This document shows, piece after piece, positions 1-7,756 of a DNA stretch of 12,040 nt. A program made the position numbers and the translations under genes. The stretch is from Methanoregula sp. UBA247 (lineage in GTDB: Archaea; Halobacteriota; Methanomicrobia; Methanomicrobiales; Methanospirillaceae): the NCBI GenBank assembly GCA_002495055.1, contig DADR01000027.1:3491-15530 (forward strand), given 5' to 3'. The notes beneath the pieces were generated by a model. It saw only the letters and a list, made by a program, of their open reading frames with translations. It made no database searches and was not told the origin of the DNA. Position 1 is the stretch's first letter. Every line of letters begins with the position of its first letter.

Positions 1-27
1 AATACAGCAAGGAATGATGCTTCATGA
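1..27 (+). CDS. possible 3' end of upstream gene, likely cbiM (partial)
   Basis: Only the last few codons of an upstream gene could lie here. Frame 1 reads eight codons and stops at TGA 25-27, which would give an ATGA overlap with the cbiN start at 24; such overlaps are common in this kind of operon, and one occurs between cbiO and cbiA here. Two other frames also stop nearby (TGA at 15-17 and at 44-46), so the frame is not proven. In CbiMNQO operons the gene before cbiN is normally cbiM, the substrate-capture membrane subunit; that identity is inferred from gene order only. Confidence 0.3.
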   Translation, partial: NTARNDAS

Positions 28-326
28 AATTCAAATATACCCTTGAAGTCCTGACCATCATTGCTATTGTGGCATTCTCTCTCACATTTCTCTATACGAG
101 TTCGACCATGAGCGGTGCGGAATTTGCCGGTTCTGACAATGTCGGTTCCGGGCTTATCGCAGAACTATCCGGTGTACCTCTGGAAAATTTCAAACCTCTT
201 ATTCCCCAGTGGGAACCGCCAAGCGGAGAAATTGAGTCCTGTCTTTTTGCACTCCAGGCTGCAGTCGGGGGTATTCTGGTAGGGGGCGTATTCGGGTTCT
301 GGATAGGATCTCAGAAGAAAGCATAA
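24..326 (+). CDS. cbiN: CbiN, small accessory subunit of the Ni/Co ECF transporter
   Basis: This 100-residue membrane protein is the small subunit of a CbiMNQO energy-coupling-factor importer, which acts with CbiM in loading Co2+ or Ni2+. Two hydrophobic segments are visible, at about residues 7-24 and 73-94, with an extracytoplasmic loop between them. The loop carries family hallmarks: an F-A-G-S-D motif at 34-38, a P-x-W-x-P-P-S-G-E-I-E-S stretch at 61-72, and the following L-F-A-L-Q-A-A at 74-80. Length is normal for the family. The start ATG is preceded by GGAATGAT, a fair match to the archaeal Shine-Dalgarno sequence, at 6 nt spacing. The gene is followed after 26 nt by cbiQ. Metal preference (Ni or Co) cannot be read from this subunit; the neighbouring a,c-diamide synthase fits either. 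Confidence 0.93.
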   Translation: MKFKYTLEVLTIIAIVAFSLTFLYTSSTMSGAEFAGSDNVGSGLIAELSGVPLENFKPLIPQWEPPSGEIESCLFALQAAVGGILVGGVFGFWIGSQKKA

Positions 327-352
327 TTCTGGATAAGGAGCGAGATATTCAT

Positions 353-1141
353 ATGTATGAGGAACTTCTGGAAGATATTGCCCAGAAGAACGGACTCCGG
401 GAAGTGAATACAAACCTTAAACTAGCAGCTGGACTCGGTGCGATCCTCCTTTGTCTCCTGTCATCGAGTTATTTTCCTCCCCTTTTTATTGCCCTGATCC
501 TCACGGGTGCGATCCTGTTTCTTGCTCGGATTGATGCAAAAATCTATGCAGAACTTTTTATTGTTCCCCTCTGGTTTGCCATAATGAGTGTTGCCGGGAT
601 TATCCTTATTTCCGGGGGACATGGTCTTTTCTGGAGATGGGATATTCTGCCATCATTTTCCCTCTCCATCACAAGGGATAGTATAAATCAGGGTTTTTTT
701 GTCTTCTGCAGGGTTCTTGGGGGAATGTCTGCGATGTGCTTTATATCCCTGACTACCCCTATGACCGATATATTCACGATATTCCGGCGCTGTAAGGTTC
801 CGGAAACCGTGATCGATTTAATGATGATCATCTACCGTACCATCTTCATCCTGATGGACCAGGTTATTCAGATATACCATGCACAAGTCATGCGTCTTGG
901 ATATTCCACATGGAGCGAATCCTTACATTCATTTTCATCCCTGTGCGGTGCGGCGTTCATTGCCAGCTGGAATTCAGGAGAAGATTTAATCCGCGCCATG
1001 GATGCGCGCTGTTATGAGGGAAAATTTGCGGTCCTTGGGGAAACCCATCCGGTAGAACGAATCCCCTGTTTTGCAGTAGCGATCTTTCTGGTGATCTCAA
1101 CTGCGGTTGTGATTGCTTCAGGAAACTATACGATAATCTAG
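353..1141 (+). CDS. cbiQ: CbiQ, transmembrane (T) subunit of the Ni/Co ECF transporter
   Basis: This 262-residue integral membrane protein is the coupling (T) subunit that links the CbiO ATPase to the CbiM/CbiN substrate-binding part. Hydrophobic segments are seen at roughly 24-37, 41-58, 65-88, 116-132 and 238-256. The cytoplasmic coupling-helix signatures of T-components (A-x-x-R-x-G type) are present in altered form: A-Q-V-M-R-L-G at 177-183 and A-M-D-A-R-C-Y-E-G at 215-223, where a Cys stands in the usual second Gly position. I believe this variant is common in methanogen CbiQ, but that is from memory. AAGGAG at 335-340 is the likely ribosome binding site, with a rather long 12-nt spacer to the ATG. 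The gene sits between cbiN and cbiO, 10 nt before the latter. Confidence 0.92.
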   Translation: MYEELLEDIAQKNGLREVNTNLKLAAGLGAILLCLLSSSYFPPLFIALILTGAILFLARIDAKIYAELFIVPLWFAIMSVAGIILISGGHGLFWRWDILPSFSLSITRDSINQGFFVFCRVLGGMSAMCFISLTTPMTDIFTIFRRCKVPETVIDLMMIIYRTIFILMDQVIQIYHAQVMRLGYSTWSESLHSFSSLCGAAFIASWNSGEDLIRAMDARCYEGKFAVLGETHPVERIPCFAVAIFLVISTAVVIASGNYTII

Positions 1142-1151
1142 GTCGGGAACC

Positions 1152-2354
1152 ATGAGCAGCATAATACTTGAAGCACGGGATGTCCGCTATCGCTATCCAC
1201 GGGGGATGGAAGCAGTCTGTGGCATCAGTTTCCATATACGGAGGAAGGAAAAAATTGCTCTTGTCGGACCAAACGGTGCCGGAAAATCCACGCTCCTGAA
1301 GATGTTCAATGGTATGATACGTCCAGACTCCGGGCTTATGCTCTTCGATAACCAGCCAGTTATGTATGATACCGCATCTTTGCGGATGCTGCGCAAACGC
1401 GTGGGGTTTGTCCTCCAGAACCCGGACCGCCAGATTATTGCACCAACAGTGTACCAGGATGTGGCATTCGGTCCAACCAATCTCGGGTATCCTGAAAATG
1501 AAGTAAAAAGGATTGTGACGGTAGCGCTCCGTCATGTAGGGCTTGAAGGTTTTGAACGCCGGCCTCCTCACCAGCTATCCGGTGGTGAAAAAAAACGGGT
1601 TGCTATAGCCGGGGTCCTGGCAATGGATCCGGATGTACTTGTCCTTGATGAACCAACAAGTGGACTCGACCCATCCGGATCAGAAGATATTATGGAACTT
1701 CTCGATGAACTGAATCATGAAGGGAAGACGATCATCATCTCAACACATAATGTTGAACTGGCATACCCGTGGGCGGACCGTGCCATCCTGATGCTTGAAG
1801 GAAAGATCCTTGAAGAGGATATTCCTGAAAAAGCGTTTGGTAACACGGAATATGTGCGAAGAGCACACCTTTCCCTCCCGACCCTTCTTGAATTGCATAC
1901 GGAACTGCAGAAAAGAGGCTTCCATCTCCCGGGAAAAAAACCCCATACGGTGCTGGATATGATGCACTGTATCGAGACAATTGTTGAAAAAACCACCCGT
2001 CATACCCAGCCCGGGACGATAACTATCTATAATGTAGATGGGGAAAGCCAGGAAATTTTATCGACATGGTTATCCACCCGGTCCGGCATACCGGTTGGTG
2101 CAATGGGGACCAGGGCAAAACAACAGGCAGAAATTTCCAAAATCCGTCTGGATTTTACCTATGGTGTCATTGATAAATGCATCCTTAAGGCCTTGTTAGG
2201 AGAAAACACTCTCATCATGACCACAGGCAGTATGGTTCAGCGCGTGAACCGACGTGTTGATGCCTATTGCCGTGAAAGTGGAATCCGTATTACGGTAAAC
2301 CAGCTCATTCCTGTACCTGGATCCTCTGAAGAAGTAAACGGGAGATTGACATGA
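1152..2354 (+). CDS. cbiO: CbiO, ATPase of the Ni/Co ECF transporter, with C-terminal extension
   Basis: The N-terminal ~280 residues are a complete ABC ATPase that powers metal uptake: Walker A G-P-N-G-A-G-K-S-T at 39-47, Q-loop Gln89 in V-L-Q-N-P-D-R-Q, signature L-S-G-G-E at 142-146, Walker B V-L-V-L-D-E-P at 162-168 with Glu167, D-loop S-G-L-D at 170-173, and H-loop His199. The N-P-D-R-Q run after the Q-loop is typical of CbiO/EcfA. At 400 residues the protein is over 100 longer than an ordinary CbiO (about 250-290). The extra part, about 286-400, is not an ABC domain; it has a mixed alpha/beta look with a V-G-A-M-G-T-R-A-K segment at 315-323 and I do not recognise it. Long CbiO forms exist in other methanogens such as Methanosarcina, to my recollection. 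The TGA overlaps the next gene's ATG, which implies translational coupling. Confidence 0.93.
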   Translation: MSSIILEARDVRYRYPRGMEAVCGISFHIRRKEKIALVGPNGAGKSTLLKMFNGMIRPDSGLMLFDNQPVMYDTASLRMLRKRVGFVLQNPDRQIIAPTVYQDVAFGPTNLGYPENEVKRIVTVALRHVGLEGFERRPPHQLSGGEKKRVAIAGVLAMDPDVLVLDEPTSGLDPSGSEDIMELLDELNHEGKTIIISTHNVELAYPWADRAILMLEGKILEEDIPEKAFGNTEYVRRAHLSLPTLLELHTELQKRGFHLPGKKPHTVLDMMHCIETIVEKTTRHTQPGTITIYNVDGESQEILSTWLSTRSGIPVGAMGTRAKQQAEISKIRLDFTYGVIDKCILKALLGENTLIMTTGSMVQRVNRRVDAYCRESGIRITVNQLIPVPGSSEEVNGRLT

Positions 2355-3688
2355 GCACCATCCCTCGTGTCATCATCGCCGGCACTCATAGTGGGTGCGG
2401 TAAAACCACCATCGCAAGCGGTATCATGGCGGCACTCACTGCACGCGGAATGCAAGTCCAGCCCTTCAAAGTAGGACCGGATTTTATCGATCCTTCCCAT
2501 CATACCAGGATCTGCGGGCGACCTTCACGAAACCTTGACCCATTTATGATGGGAGAAGAGGGGTGCATTGAAACAGTTATCCGGGCAACCAGTGGGGCTG
2601 ATATCGCAGTTATCGAAGGGGTCATGGGAATATATGACGGTATTGATGGAACCGATGTTGCGAGCACCGCTCATGTTGCACGCATCCTGAATACCCCGGT
2701 CATCCTTGTTGTTGATGTAAAAGGAATGTCCCGGAGCGTGCTGGCACTTATCCGGGGATATAAGGATTTCGATTCAACGATCTCTTTTGCCGGGGTAATC
2801 CTGAATCGCGTGGGAAGCCGTCGACACCGCCAGATGATTGAGGGCTCTCTCTCATTACCCTCGGTAGGCTGGATACCAAAACGTGAAGATATTGCGATTG
2901 AGAGTCGTCATCTTGGTCTTAGGATGGCGTTTGAAACCGGATTAATGGGAGAATTTGGAAAGGTAATCGAGGAATTTTGCGATCTGGATGCAATTATCGC
3001 AATCTCTCAAAAAAGTCCGATGTTAATCCCGAAAAAAAAGATTTTGCCACCGGGAAAAAGGAAACCGGTTCGTGCCACCATTGGTGTGGCACTGGATGAC
3101 GCATTCTGTTTTTACTATCAGGATAACCTGGATCGCTTACGAACATTTGGGGCAGATCTCGTCTTTTTCAGTCCCCTGAAAGATCCGTTACCTGAGGTTC
3201 ATGCCCTCTACTTCGGAGGGGGGTATCCGGAACTTCATCTTCCCGCACTGGAGATTTCACCCTGTACACGGGGATTAAAACCTGCCGTTGATGAGGGGAT
3301 GCCGGTTTATGGGGAATGTGGAGGGCTTCTGTATCTCACTCGCGAAATCAGGTCCGATCGGAAATATCGGTTATGCCGTGCGGTTCCGGCCGAATCAGAA
3401 ATGACATCGCAGGTACAGGCTCTCGGTTATGTAAAGGGTGAAAAAATTGGTGATATATCGTTTGTTCCACCATTGCAGTCCATAACCGGGCACGAATTTC
3501 ATTACTCCCGTGTGTTTCCGGATCACGACGCACAATTCGCGTTCAGATTGACACGAGGTAAAGGTATCGACTCCGGAAAGGATGGGCTTTCATCTGTGAA
3601 TGCACTTGGCACCTACACCCATGCGTATTTTACAGATTCTTTTGCCAGAATATTTGTCGATGCAGCATATCATTTTTCTCATGACTGA
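2351..3688 (+). CDS. cfbB: Cobyrinate / Ni-sirohydrochlorin a,c-diamide synthase (CbiA/CfbB family)
   Basis: The product is an ATP- and glutamine-dependent amidotransferase that amidates the a and c acetate side chains of a corrinoid or of Ni-sirohydrochlorin. The N-terminal half is a dethiobiotin-synthetase-like ATPase with a P-loop A-G-T-H-S-G-C-G-K-T-T at 10-20 and the G-P-D-F-I-D-P motif at 42-48. The C-terminal half is a class I glutamine amidotransferase of the CobB/CobQ type: Y-F-G-G-G-Y-P-E at 287-294, catalytic Cys323 in Y-G-E-C-G-G, and a probable catalytic His424 in Y-T-H-A-Y. Length (445) fits the family. In methanogens this family serves F430 synthesis, B12 synthesis, or both; the sequence alone does not decide. 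Joined to a Ni/Co importer with a 4-bp ATGA overlap, it would use the metal-loaded or corrin substrate directly in the cytoplasm. A ribosome binding site, GGGAGA, lies inside the end of cbiO. Confidence 0.9.
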   Translation: MSTIPRVIIAGTHSGCGKTTIASGIMAALTARGMQVQPFKVGPDFIDPSHHTRICGRPSRNLDPFMMGEEGCIETVIRATSGADIAVIEGVMGIYDGIDGTDVASTAHVARILNTPVILVVDVKGMSRSVLALIRGYKDFDSTISFAGVILNRVGSRRHRQMIEGSLSLPSVGWIPKREDIAIESRHLGLRMAFETGLMGEFGKVIEEFCDLDAIIAISQKSPMLIPKKKILPPGKRKPVRATIGVALDDAFCFYYQDNLDRLRTFGADLVFFSPLKDPLPEVHALYFGGGYPELHLPALEISPCTRGLKPAVDEGMPVYGECGGLLYLTREIRSDRKYRLCRAVPAESEMTSQVQALGYVKGEKIGDISFVPPLQSITGHEFHYSRVFPDHDAQFAFRLTRGKGIDSGKDGLSSVNALGTYTHAYFTDSFARIFVDAAYHFSHD

Positions 3689-3690
3689 AA

Positions 3691-3709
3691 GGATTTTTTA
3701 AAAAAATCG
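3691..3709 (+). terminator. possible T-rich terminator after the cbi operon
   Basis: Three bases past the cfbB stop a T6 run is followed at once by A7, within a near-palindrome that begins GGATTTTTTA. T-rich tracts shortly after stop codons are the usual archaeal termination signal. There is no strong GC stem, so this is only moderately supported; the next gene is close and in the same direction. Confidence 0.35.
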
Positions 3710-3710
3710 A

Positions 3711-3722
3711 TCGATAAATATT
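3711..3722 (+). promoter_or_regulatory. possible TATA box for ilvD
   Basis: TCGATAAATATT resembles an archaeal box A. It would place transcription start near 3742, giving a leader of about 50 nt with a ribosome binding site. The 104-bp gap after cfbB and the T-rich tract suggest ilvD is transcribed separately. A second AT-rich candidate (CATAAAAATGTA, about 3740-3751) cannot be excluded. Confidence 0.4.
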
Positions 3723-3780
3723 CATTTTCCCACAGAAGGCATAAAAATGTAGAAAGATGAATCTATCATCAACAGAATTC

Positions 3781-3789
3781 AGGTGAGAG
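3781..3789 (+). promoter_or_regulatory. ribosome binding site that fixes the TTG start of ilvD
   Basis: AGGTGAGAG matches the archaeal anti-SD complement (AGGAGGTGAT region) and lies 3-6 nt before TTG 3793. No ATG or GTG at the right place exists, and the residues read from this TTG (M-R-S-D-E-I-K) match the usual N terminus of IlvD. Confidence 0.75.
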
Positions 3790-3792
3790 TAC

Positions 3793-5436
3793 TTGCGCAG
3801 CGATGAAATAAAATCCGGATACCAGCGGGCGCCTAACCGGTCGCTCCTGAGATCACTGGGTGTGACCGACGGGGAGATGGAACTCCCGTTTATTGGAATT
3901 GCCAATGCTTACAATACCATTGTTCCCGGGCATGTTCACCTTCGCCAGCTTGCAGAAAAGGTGCGTGAGGGCATCGCTGCCGGAGGGGGCGTTCCCTTCG
4001 AATTCGGTGTGATCGGCATCTGTGATGGAATTGCCATGGGGCACGAAGGGATGCGGTATTCCCTGCCATCACGGGAGAATATCGCTGATTCTATCGAACT
4101 CATGGTTGAGGCGCACCGGTTCGATGGACTGGTCTGCATTGGTACGTGTGATAAGATCGTTCCGGGAATGCTCATGGCAGCTGCAAGGTGTAATATACCC
4201 TCAGTGGTCCTTACCGGAGGACCAATGCTCTCCGGATTTCAGGATGGTAAAGACCTGTCGCTCATTGATATTTTTGAGGGAGTGGGTAAAGTCGCCGCAG
4301 GTGCGATGAAGGAACCTGAATTATGCGAACTGGAGTCCTGTGCGATGCCGGGCTGCGGGAGCTGCCAGGGTCTTTACACGGCAAATACCATGGCATGCAT
4401 GACAGAAGCGATGGGAATGTCGCTTCCAGGTTGTGCTGCAATTCCCGCTGTCGATGCGGGAAAGCTAAGAATTGCACGGGAGACTGGAGAATCTATCATA
4501 CGACTGGTTAAAAAACAGGTCAGGCCCAGGGATATTATTACGAAAAAGAGCCTCCAAAATGCTATCCGGGTGGATATGGCTCTTGGGGGATCGACGAATA
4601 CGGTACTGCACCTGATGGCGATTGCTGGTGAGGCAGAAGTCCCGCTCTCTCTCGAAGATTTCAATACATTAGCAGAAACAGTTCCGCATATCTGCCATAT
4701 GCAGCCCTCGGGTCCGCATTCAATGCAGACGCTCTATCGCGCCGGGGGCATTCCTGCCGTATTAAAAAGGCTGGAAAAGTATCTGGATGACTGTCCCACG
4801 GTATCGGGTAAAAAAATCCTGCAGATTGCAAAAAATGCCATGGTGAAAAATGAAGATATAATCCGACCCACACACGATCCCATAAATTCTGCAGGAGGAT
4901 TGAAAATTCTTTTTGGATCCCTGGCTCCGGATGGTGCCGTAGTGAAATGTGCTGCAGTCCCAAAGAAAATGTGGAAACATACAGGACCGGCACGGGTCTT
5001 TGATGGCGAACAGAGTGCAATGAAAGCAATCCTCGCCCGTGAAATCAACGAGGGTGATGTCATAATCATACGGTATGAAGGTCCACGTGGTGCCCCGGGT
5101 ATGCCCGAAATGCTCTCACCCACATCAGCACTTATGGGATTTGGGTACACCAGTGTTGTTCTGGTAACAGATGGCAGGTTCTCAGGAGGTACGCGTGGTC
5201 CCTGTATCGGGCATGTGAGCCCGGAGGCAGCGATTGGTGGCCCAATAGCACTCATTATGGAAAACGACCGGATTGAGATTGATCTGTTTGAGAAAAAAAT
5301 TGATATTTTAGTCGATGAAAAAATACTATCGCTGCGTAAGAAGACATGGAAACCCATAAAAAAATCCCTGTCCGGTGTACTTGCACGGTATGCAAAAACC
5401 GTAGAACAGGCAAATCTCGGGGCAGTCCAGAAATAA
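3793..5436 (+). CDS. ilvD: Dihydroxyacid dehydratase
   Basis: IlvD dehydrates 2,3-dihydroxyisovalerate and 2,3-dihydroxy-3-methylvalerate to the 2-keto acids that precede valine, leucine and isoleucine. The 547-residue length is normal. Visible landmarks: N-x-x-V-P-G-H-V-H-L at 41-50, C-I-G-T-C-D-K at 115-121 (Cys119 cluster ligand; Asp120 and Lys121 in the Mg-site position), G-C-G-S-C-Q-G-L-Y-T-A-N-T-M from 187 (Cys188/Cys191), G-G-S-T-N-T at 265-270, and G-R-F-S-G-G-T at 461-467 with the proposed catalytic Ser464. The position that carries the first cluster Cys in plant-type enzymes is not Cys here, as in the E. coli type, so the enzyme is probably oxygen-sensitive, as expected for an anaerobe. 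The start is TTG, supported by the SD and by the conserved N terminus. No other ilv or leu gene is in the window. Confidence 0.97.
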   Translation: MRSDEIKSGYQRAPNRSLLRSLGVTDGEMELPFIGIANAYNTIVPGHVHLRQLAEKVREGIAAGGGVPFEFGVIGICDGIAMGHEGMRYSLPSRENIADSIELMVEAHRFDGLVCIGTCDKIVPGMLMAAARCNIPSVVLTGGPMLSGFQDGKDLSLIDIFEGVGKVAAGAMKEPELCELESCAMPGCGSCQGLYTANTMACMTEAMGMSLPGCAAIPAVDAGKLRIARETGESIIRLVKKQVRPRDIITKKSLQNAIRVDMALGGSTNTVLHLMAIAGEAEVPLSLEDFNTLAETVPHICHMQPSGPHSMQTLYRAGGIPAVLKRLEKYLDDCPTVSGKKILQIAKNAMVKNEDIIRPTHDPINSAGGLKILFGSLAPDGAVVKCAAVPKKMWKHTGPARVFDGEQSAMKAILAREINEGDVIIIRYEGPRGAPGMPEMLSPTSALMGFGYTSVVLVTDGRFSGGTRGPCIGHVSPEAAIGGPIALIMENDRIEIDLFEKKIDILVDEKILSLRKKTWKPIKKSLSGVLARYAKTVEQANLGAVQK

Positions 5437-5482
5437 ATAATTTTTTCAGAGTCATGGTATTTCGATAATCATGACCTTTTTC
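5437..5482 (+). terminator. terminator region of ilvD (T-run, then hairpin plus T-run)
   Basis: Five bases after the TAA there is a T6 run (about 5441-5446). It is followed by a stem GTCATG (5451-5456) / CATGAC (5470-5475), extendable by a G-T and a T-A pair, with a 9-nt loop, and then CTTTTTC. Hairpin plus T-run is consistent with transcription ending here, ahead of the convergent kinase gene. Confidence 0.6.
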
Positions 5483-5545
5483 TCATCATTATCTGGGACA
5501 AAGGAACGACATCGCTCGTTATCACAAATGTTGAGCGGGAATGGT

Positions 5546-7705
5546 CTATTCTGACAATGCCTTCCTGAATTTGCCCTTCGGAACAACGATTTCAAACCTT
5601 GCACCTTTTCCTGGTTCTCCGGTCTCAGTAATCGTCATTCCGGTAAATCCAAGGAGTTCTCGGGCAAGGAAAAGGCCAAAACCGGTTCTCTTACCGTAGC
5701 CAAATTCGAATATTTTCCCTTTTTCAAGTTCGGGAATTCCCGTGCCATTATCCTCATAAATCAGAGAGAGGGATTCTTCGGACATCCGTGCAGAAAGCCG
5801 GATTTTTGTCATCCGGTGATTCCCGTGTTGCAGCGAATTTGCCAGAAGATTAAAAAAAATCCTGGGAAGGAGAGGATCGGCATAGAGTTCAATATTATCC
5901 ATTTCCACACGGATATCAACATTACTGGAGGGTAACAACGTTACCGCACTCCAGAATGACTTAATTACCGATTGCCAGGTCGGGGTGGTTATTCCGATAG
6001 CCTGAAGCGAACTGACAAATGCCATCTGGTTCCGGATAGACTCGACCGATTCGAGGGTCTTGTCAAAAAACGTCTGTATTGCCTCCCGGGAGGTCTTCAG
6101 CTGAGCACGCTCCAGGTAATTCATGATAACCGATAACTGGTCAAGAATGTCACGCCGTGTGATACTGAACAGGAGATCGATTTTCATGTTCATGGTTTCT
6201 TCGGTTAAATCCTCTGCTATACCAAGGATATACCGGACGTTTTTGGTCGAATCGAAAATCGGGACAAGAATTATATGGATAATACGCTGGCCGCGGATTT
6301 TGTGTACAATTTTTTTATTGAATACCAATACTCGTTTGAGACATGCTTCCTGATCCTCCTGGATTATAATAGAAGATTTTTCCTCTGAAAACAGGTCCCG
6401 GGCGCTCCTGCCAATTACATCCGAAGCCTTGAGATCAAAAATCTCTTCACTCGCCTTATTCCAGAAAACGTATTTTCCATCTTGTATACTCTTCATGAAA
6501 ACAGCGACAGGCAGTTGATCTATCATCTCCATCTGAAACATTTTTTCATCCTGAACTTCACGAAATGCAGTTTTTAGAGAGGATACCATCGTGTTGATGC
6601 TCAGTTCCAGATCCTGAAATTCTGCAACATCGGTTGAAGAGATCTTCCAGCCAAGGTTGCCGTCAGATATACGGTTGACATCCTTTACAATTCCTGAGAT
6701 AGGTTTTGTGAGATTTCGTGATAGCAAAAAGGCGCCACAAAGCCCGACAGCGAGTGCCAGAAGGAAGACCAGCAGAATGAACTTCATATGCTCAAAAAAT
6801 GCTCTTTCGAGCATCGCATCATCATATGTGAGCTCTACAATACGGCTCACGTCTGAGCCATACTGTTCATTTTTCAGGTCAATGAAGAGGTATTTTACGG
6901 ACTTCCTGGCATCAGGGAGTATGACCGTACGATCCTGCCGCTGCTGGATTACCTGCGCTAAAATATTCCGTGTGGATTCATCCACGGGTTCTGAAGTGTT
7001 GTCAGCAATTTTTCCCATCGAGTTGAAGATACGGACGCGTTCGATATAGGGATTGAGTGAGACGATCCGTTCAATTGCTTTTTTATACCTGACGGACGAC
7101 CGCTCACCGGGAAATGATGTTTCTGCAAGTCCCAGTTCGAGCACATACCGGTGGTCAGGTGTGGGCATGTAGGCAAATTTGCGGGTTTTCCCACTACCCA
7201 TCTGGTCTTCGACAATACGATCCGGGAAGAATCCTTCAGAATTCCTGATCTTTGTCAGGTAGTCAAAAAAATAGGGAATTTTTTTAAAATCCATTCCCAG
7301 TTCAGGTTCATATGTAGTGAATTCGATGATCCCGGATTCATTGATAAGATAAATTTCAAAATCGTCTCCAAGATTCCTTTTCAGGTCAGTCAGGTTCATG
7401 AGGGCAGGAGTTCCCGAAGATTGTTTGTACGCTTCCAGAATACCTTGTAGTCCCGTGCGCATCTGCTCATTCAGGCTGCTGTCATAGAGGTTGTAGCTTT
7501 CATCGGTGAGCTTGATAATGACGGTGATATCGTGTTCAGTCATTCGTTTGATGTGCTGGGAATTTTTGTCAAAGATATTTTTTGTATTGTAGAAATCATT
7601 AACAACAACAAGCATTCCGACAATGAATATCAGGACTATCATTGCAAAAAGGATAGAAACGAAGAATGACCGGTTTTTTAAACTAAAAGCCTTTTTTTCG
7701 GTCAT
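5546..7705 (-). CDS. Membrane sensor histidine kinase (Cache-like sensor, HAMP, PAS, HATPase), phosphoacceptor His replaced by Arg
   Basis: Counting from ATG 7705 (719 aa): membrane segment 14-35, an extracytoplasmic region of about 270 residues with the size of a double-Cache sensor, membrane segment about 309-328, HAMP about 327-380, PAS about 388-500, a dimerisation helix pair about 508-572, and a HATPase domain with N-box N-L-L-A-N-S-L-Q-H-G (619-628), D-N-G-T-G-I (652-657) and G-F-G-L-F-L-A (675-681). The ATP site looks intact. Related methanogen kinases, as I recall them, carry S-I-T-R-H-D-I at the phosphorylation site; here it reads S-I-T-R-R-D-I, with Arg518 (codon 6152-6154) in the His position. 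No response regulator lies next to it. The frame also opens at GTG 7714; ATG 7705 is preferred because neither has a good SD and a TATA-like element sits about 30 bp upstream of it. Ligand unknown. It may be a pseudokinase or a partner in a heterodimer. Confidence 0.88.
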   Translation of the reverse strand: MTEKKAFSLKNRSFFVSILFAMIVLIFIVGMLVVVNDFYNTKNIFDKNSQHIKRMTEHDITVIIKLTDESYNLYDSSLNEQMRTGLQGILEAYKQSSGTPALMNLTDLKRNLGDDFEIYLINESGIIEFTTYEPELGMDFKKIPYFFDYLTKIRNSEGFFPDRIVEDQMGSGKTRKFAYMPTPDHRYVLELGLAETSFPGERSSVRYKKAIERIVSLNPYIERVRIFNSMGKIADNTSEPVDESTRNILAQVIQQRQDRTVILPDARKSVKYLFIDLKNEQYGSDVSRIVELTYDDAMLERAFFEHMKFILLVFLLALAVGLCGAFLLSRNLTKPISGIVKDVNRISDGNLGWKISSTDVAEFQDLELSINTMVSSLKTAFREVQDEKMFQMEMIDQLPVAVFMKSIQDGKYVFWNKASEEIFDLKASDVIGRSARDLFSEEKSSIIIQEDQEACLKRVLVFNKKIVHKIRGQRIIHIILVPIFDSTKNVRYILGIAEDLTEETMNMKIDLLFSITRRDILDQLSVIMNYLERAQLKTSREAIQTFFDKTLESVESIRNQMAFVSSLQAIGITTPTWQSVIKSFWSAVTLLPSSNVDIRVEMDNIELYADPLLPRIFFNLLANSLQHGNHRMTKIRLSARMSEESLSLIYEDNGTGIPELEKGKIFEFGYGKRTGFGLFLARELLGFTGMTITETGEPGKGARFEIVVPKGKFRKALSE

Positions 7706-7730
7706 ACCCACCACAGATAATTCAAAGAGA

Positions 7731-7740
7731 TTAATAATTT
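7731..7740 (-). promoter_or_regulatory. possible TATA box of the kinase gene
   Basis: Read on the minus strand this is AAATTATTAA, centred about 30 bp upstream of ATG 7705 and 21 bp upstream of GTG 7714. It would give a nearly leaderless transcript, which fits the lack of a convincing ribosome binding site. It is a weak match to box A and is not proven. Confidence 0.35.
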
Positions 7741-7756
7741 GTAAATCCCGTCACTT

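Noticed and set aside
957..1571. 204-codon minus-strand open frame across the cbiQ/cbiO junction
   Set aside because: It lies wholly over two well-supported plus-strand genes, has no recognisable domain, and has the Arg/His/Pro-rich look of an antisense frame.
4734..5357. 207-codon minus-strand open frame inside ilvD
   Set aside because: It is antisense to the conserved C-terminal half of IlvD; the length comes from codon structure, and no protein motif is visible.
6657..7049. 130-codon plus-strand frame within the kinase gene
   Set aside because: It is antisense to the sensor and HAMP region of a multi-domain kinase; composition is Arg/Ser-rich and there is no ribosome binding site.
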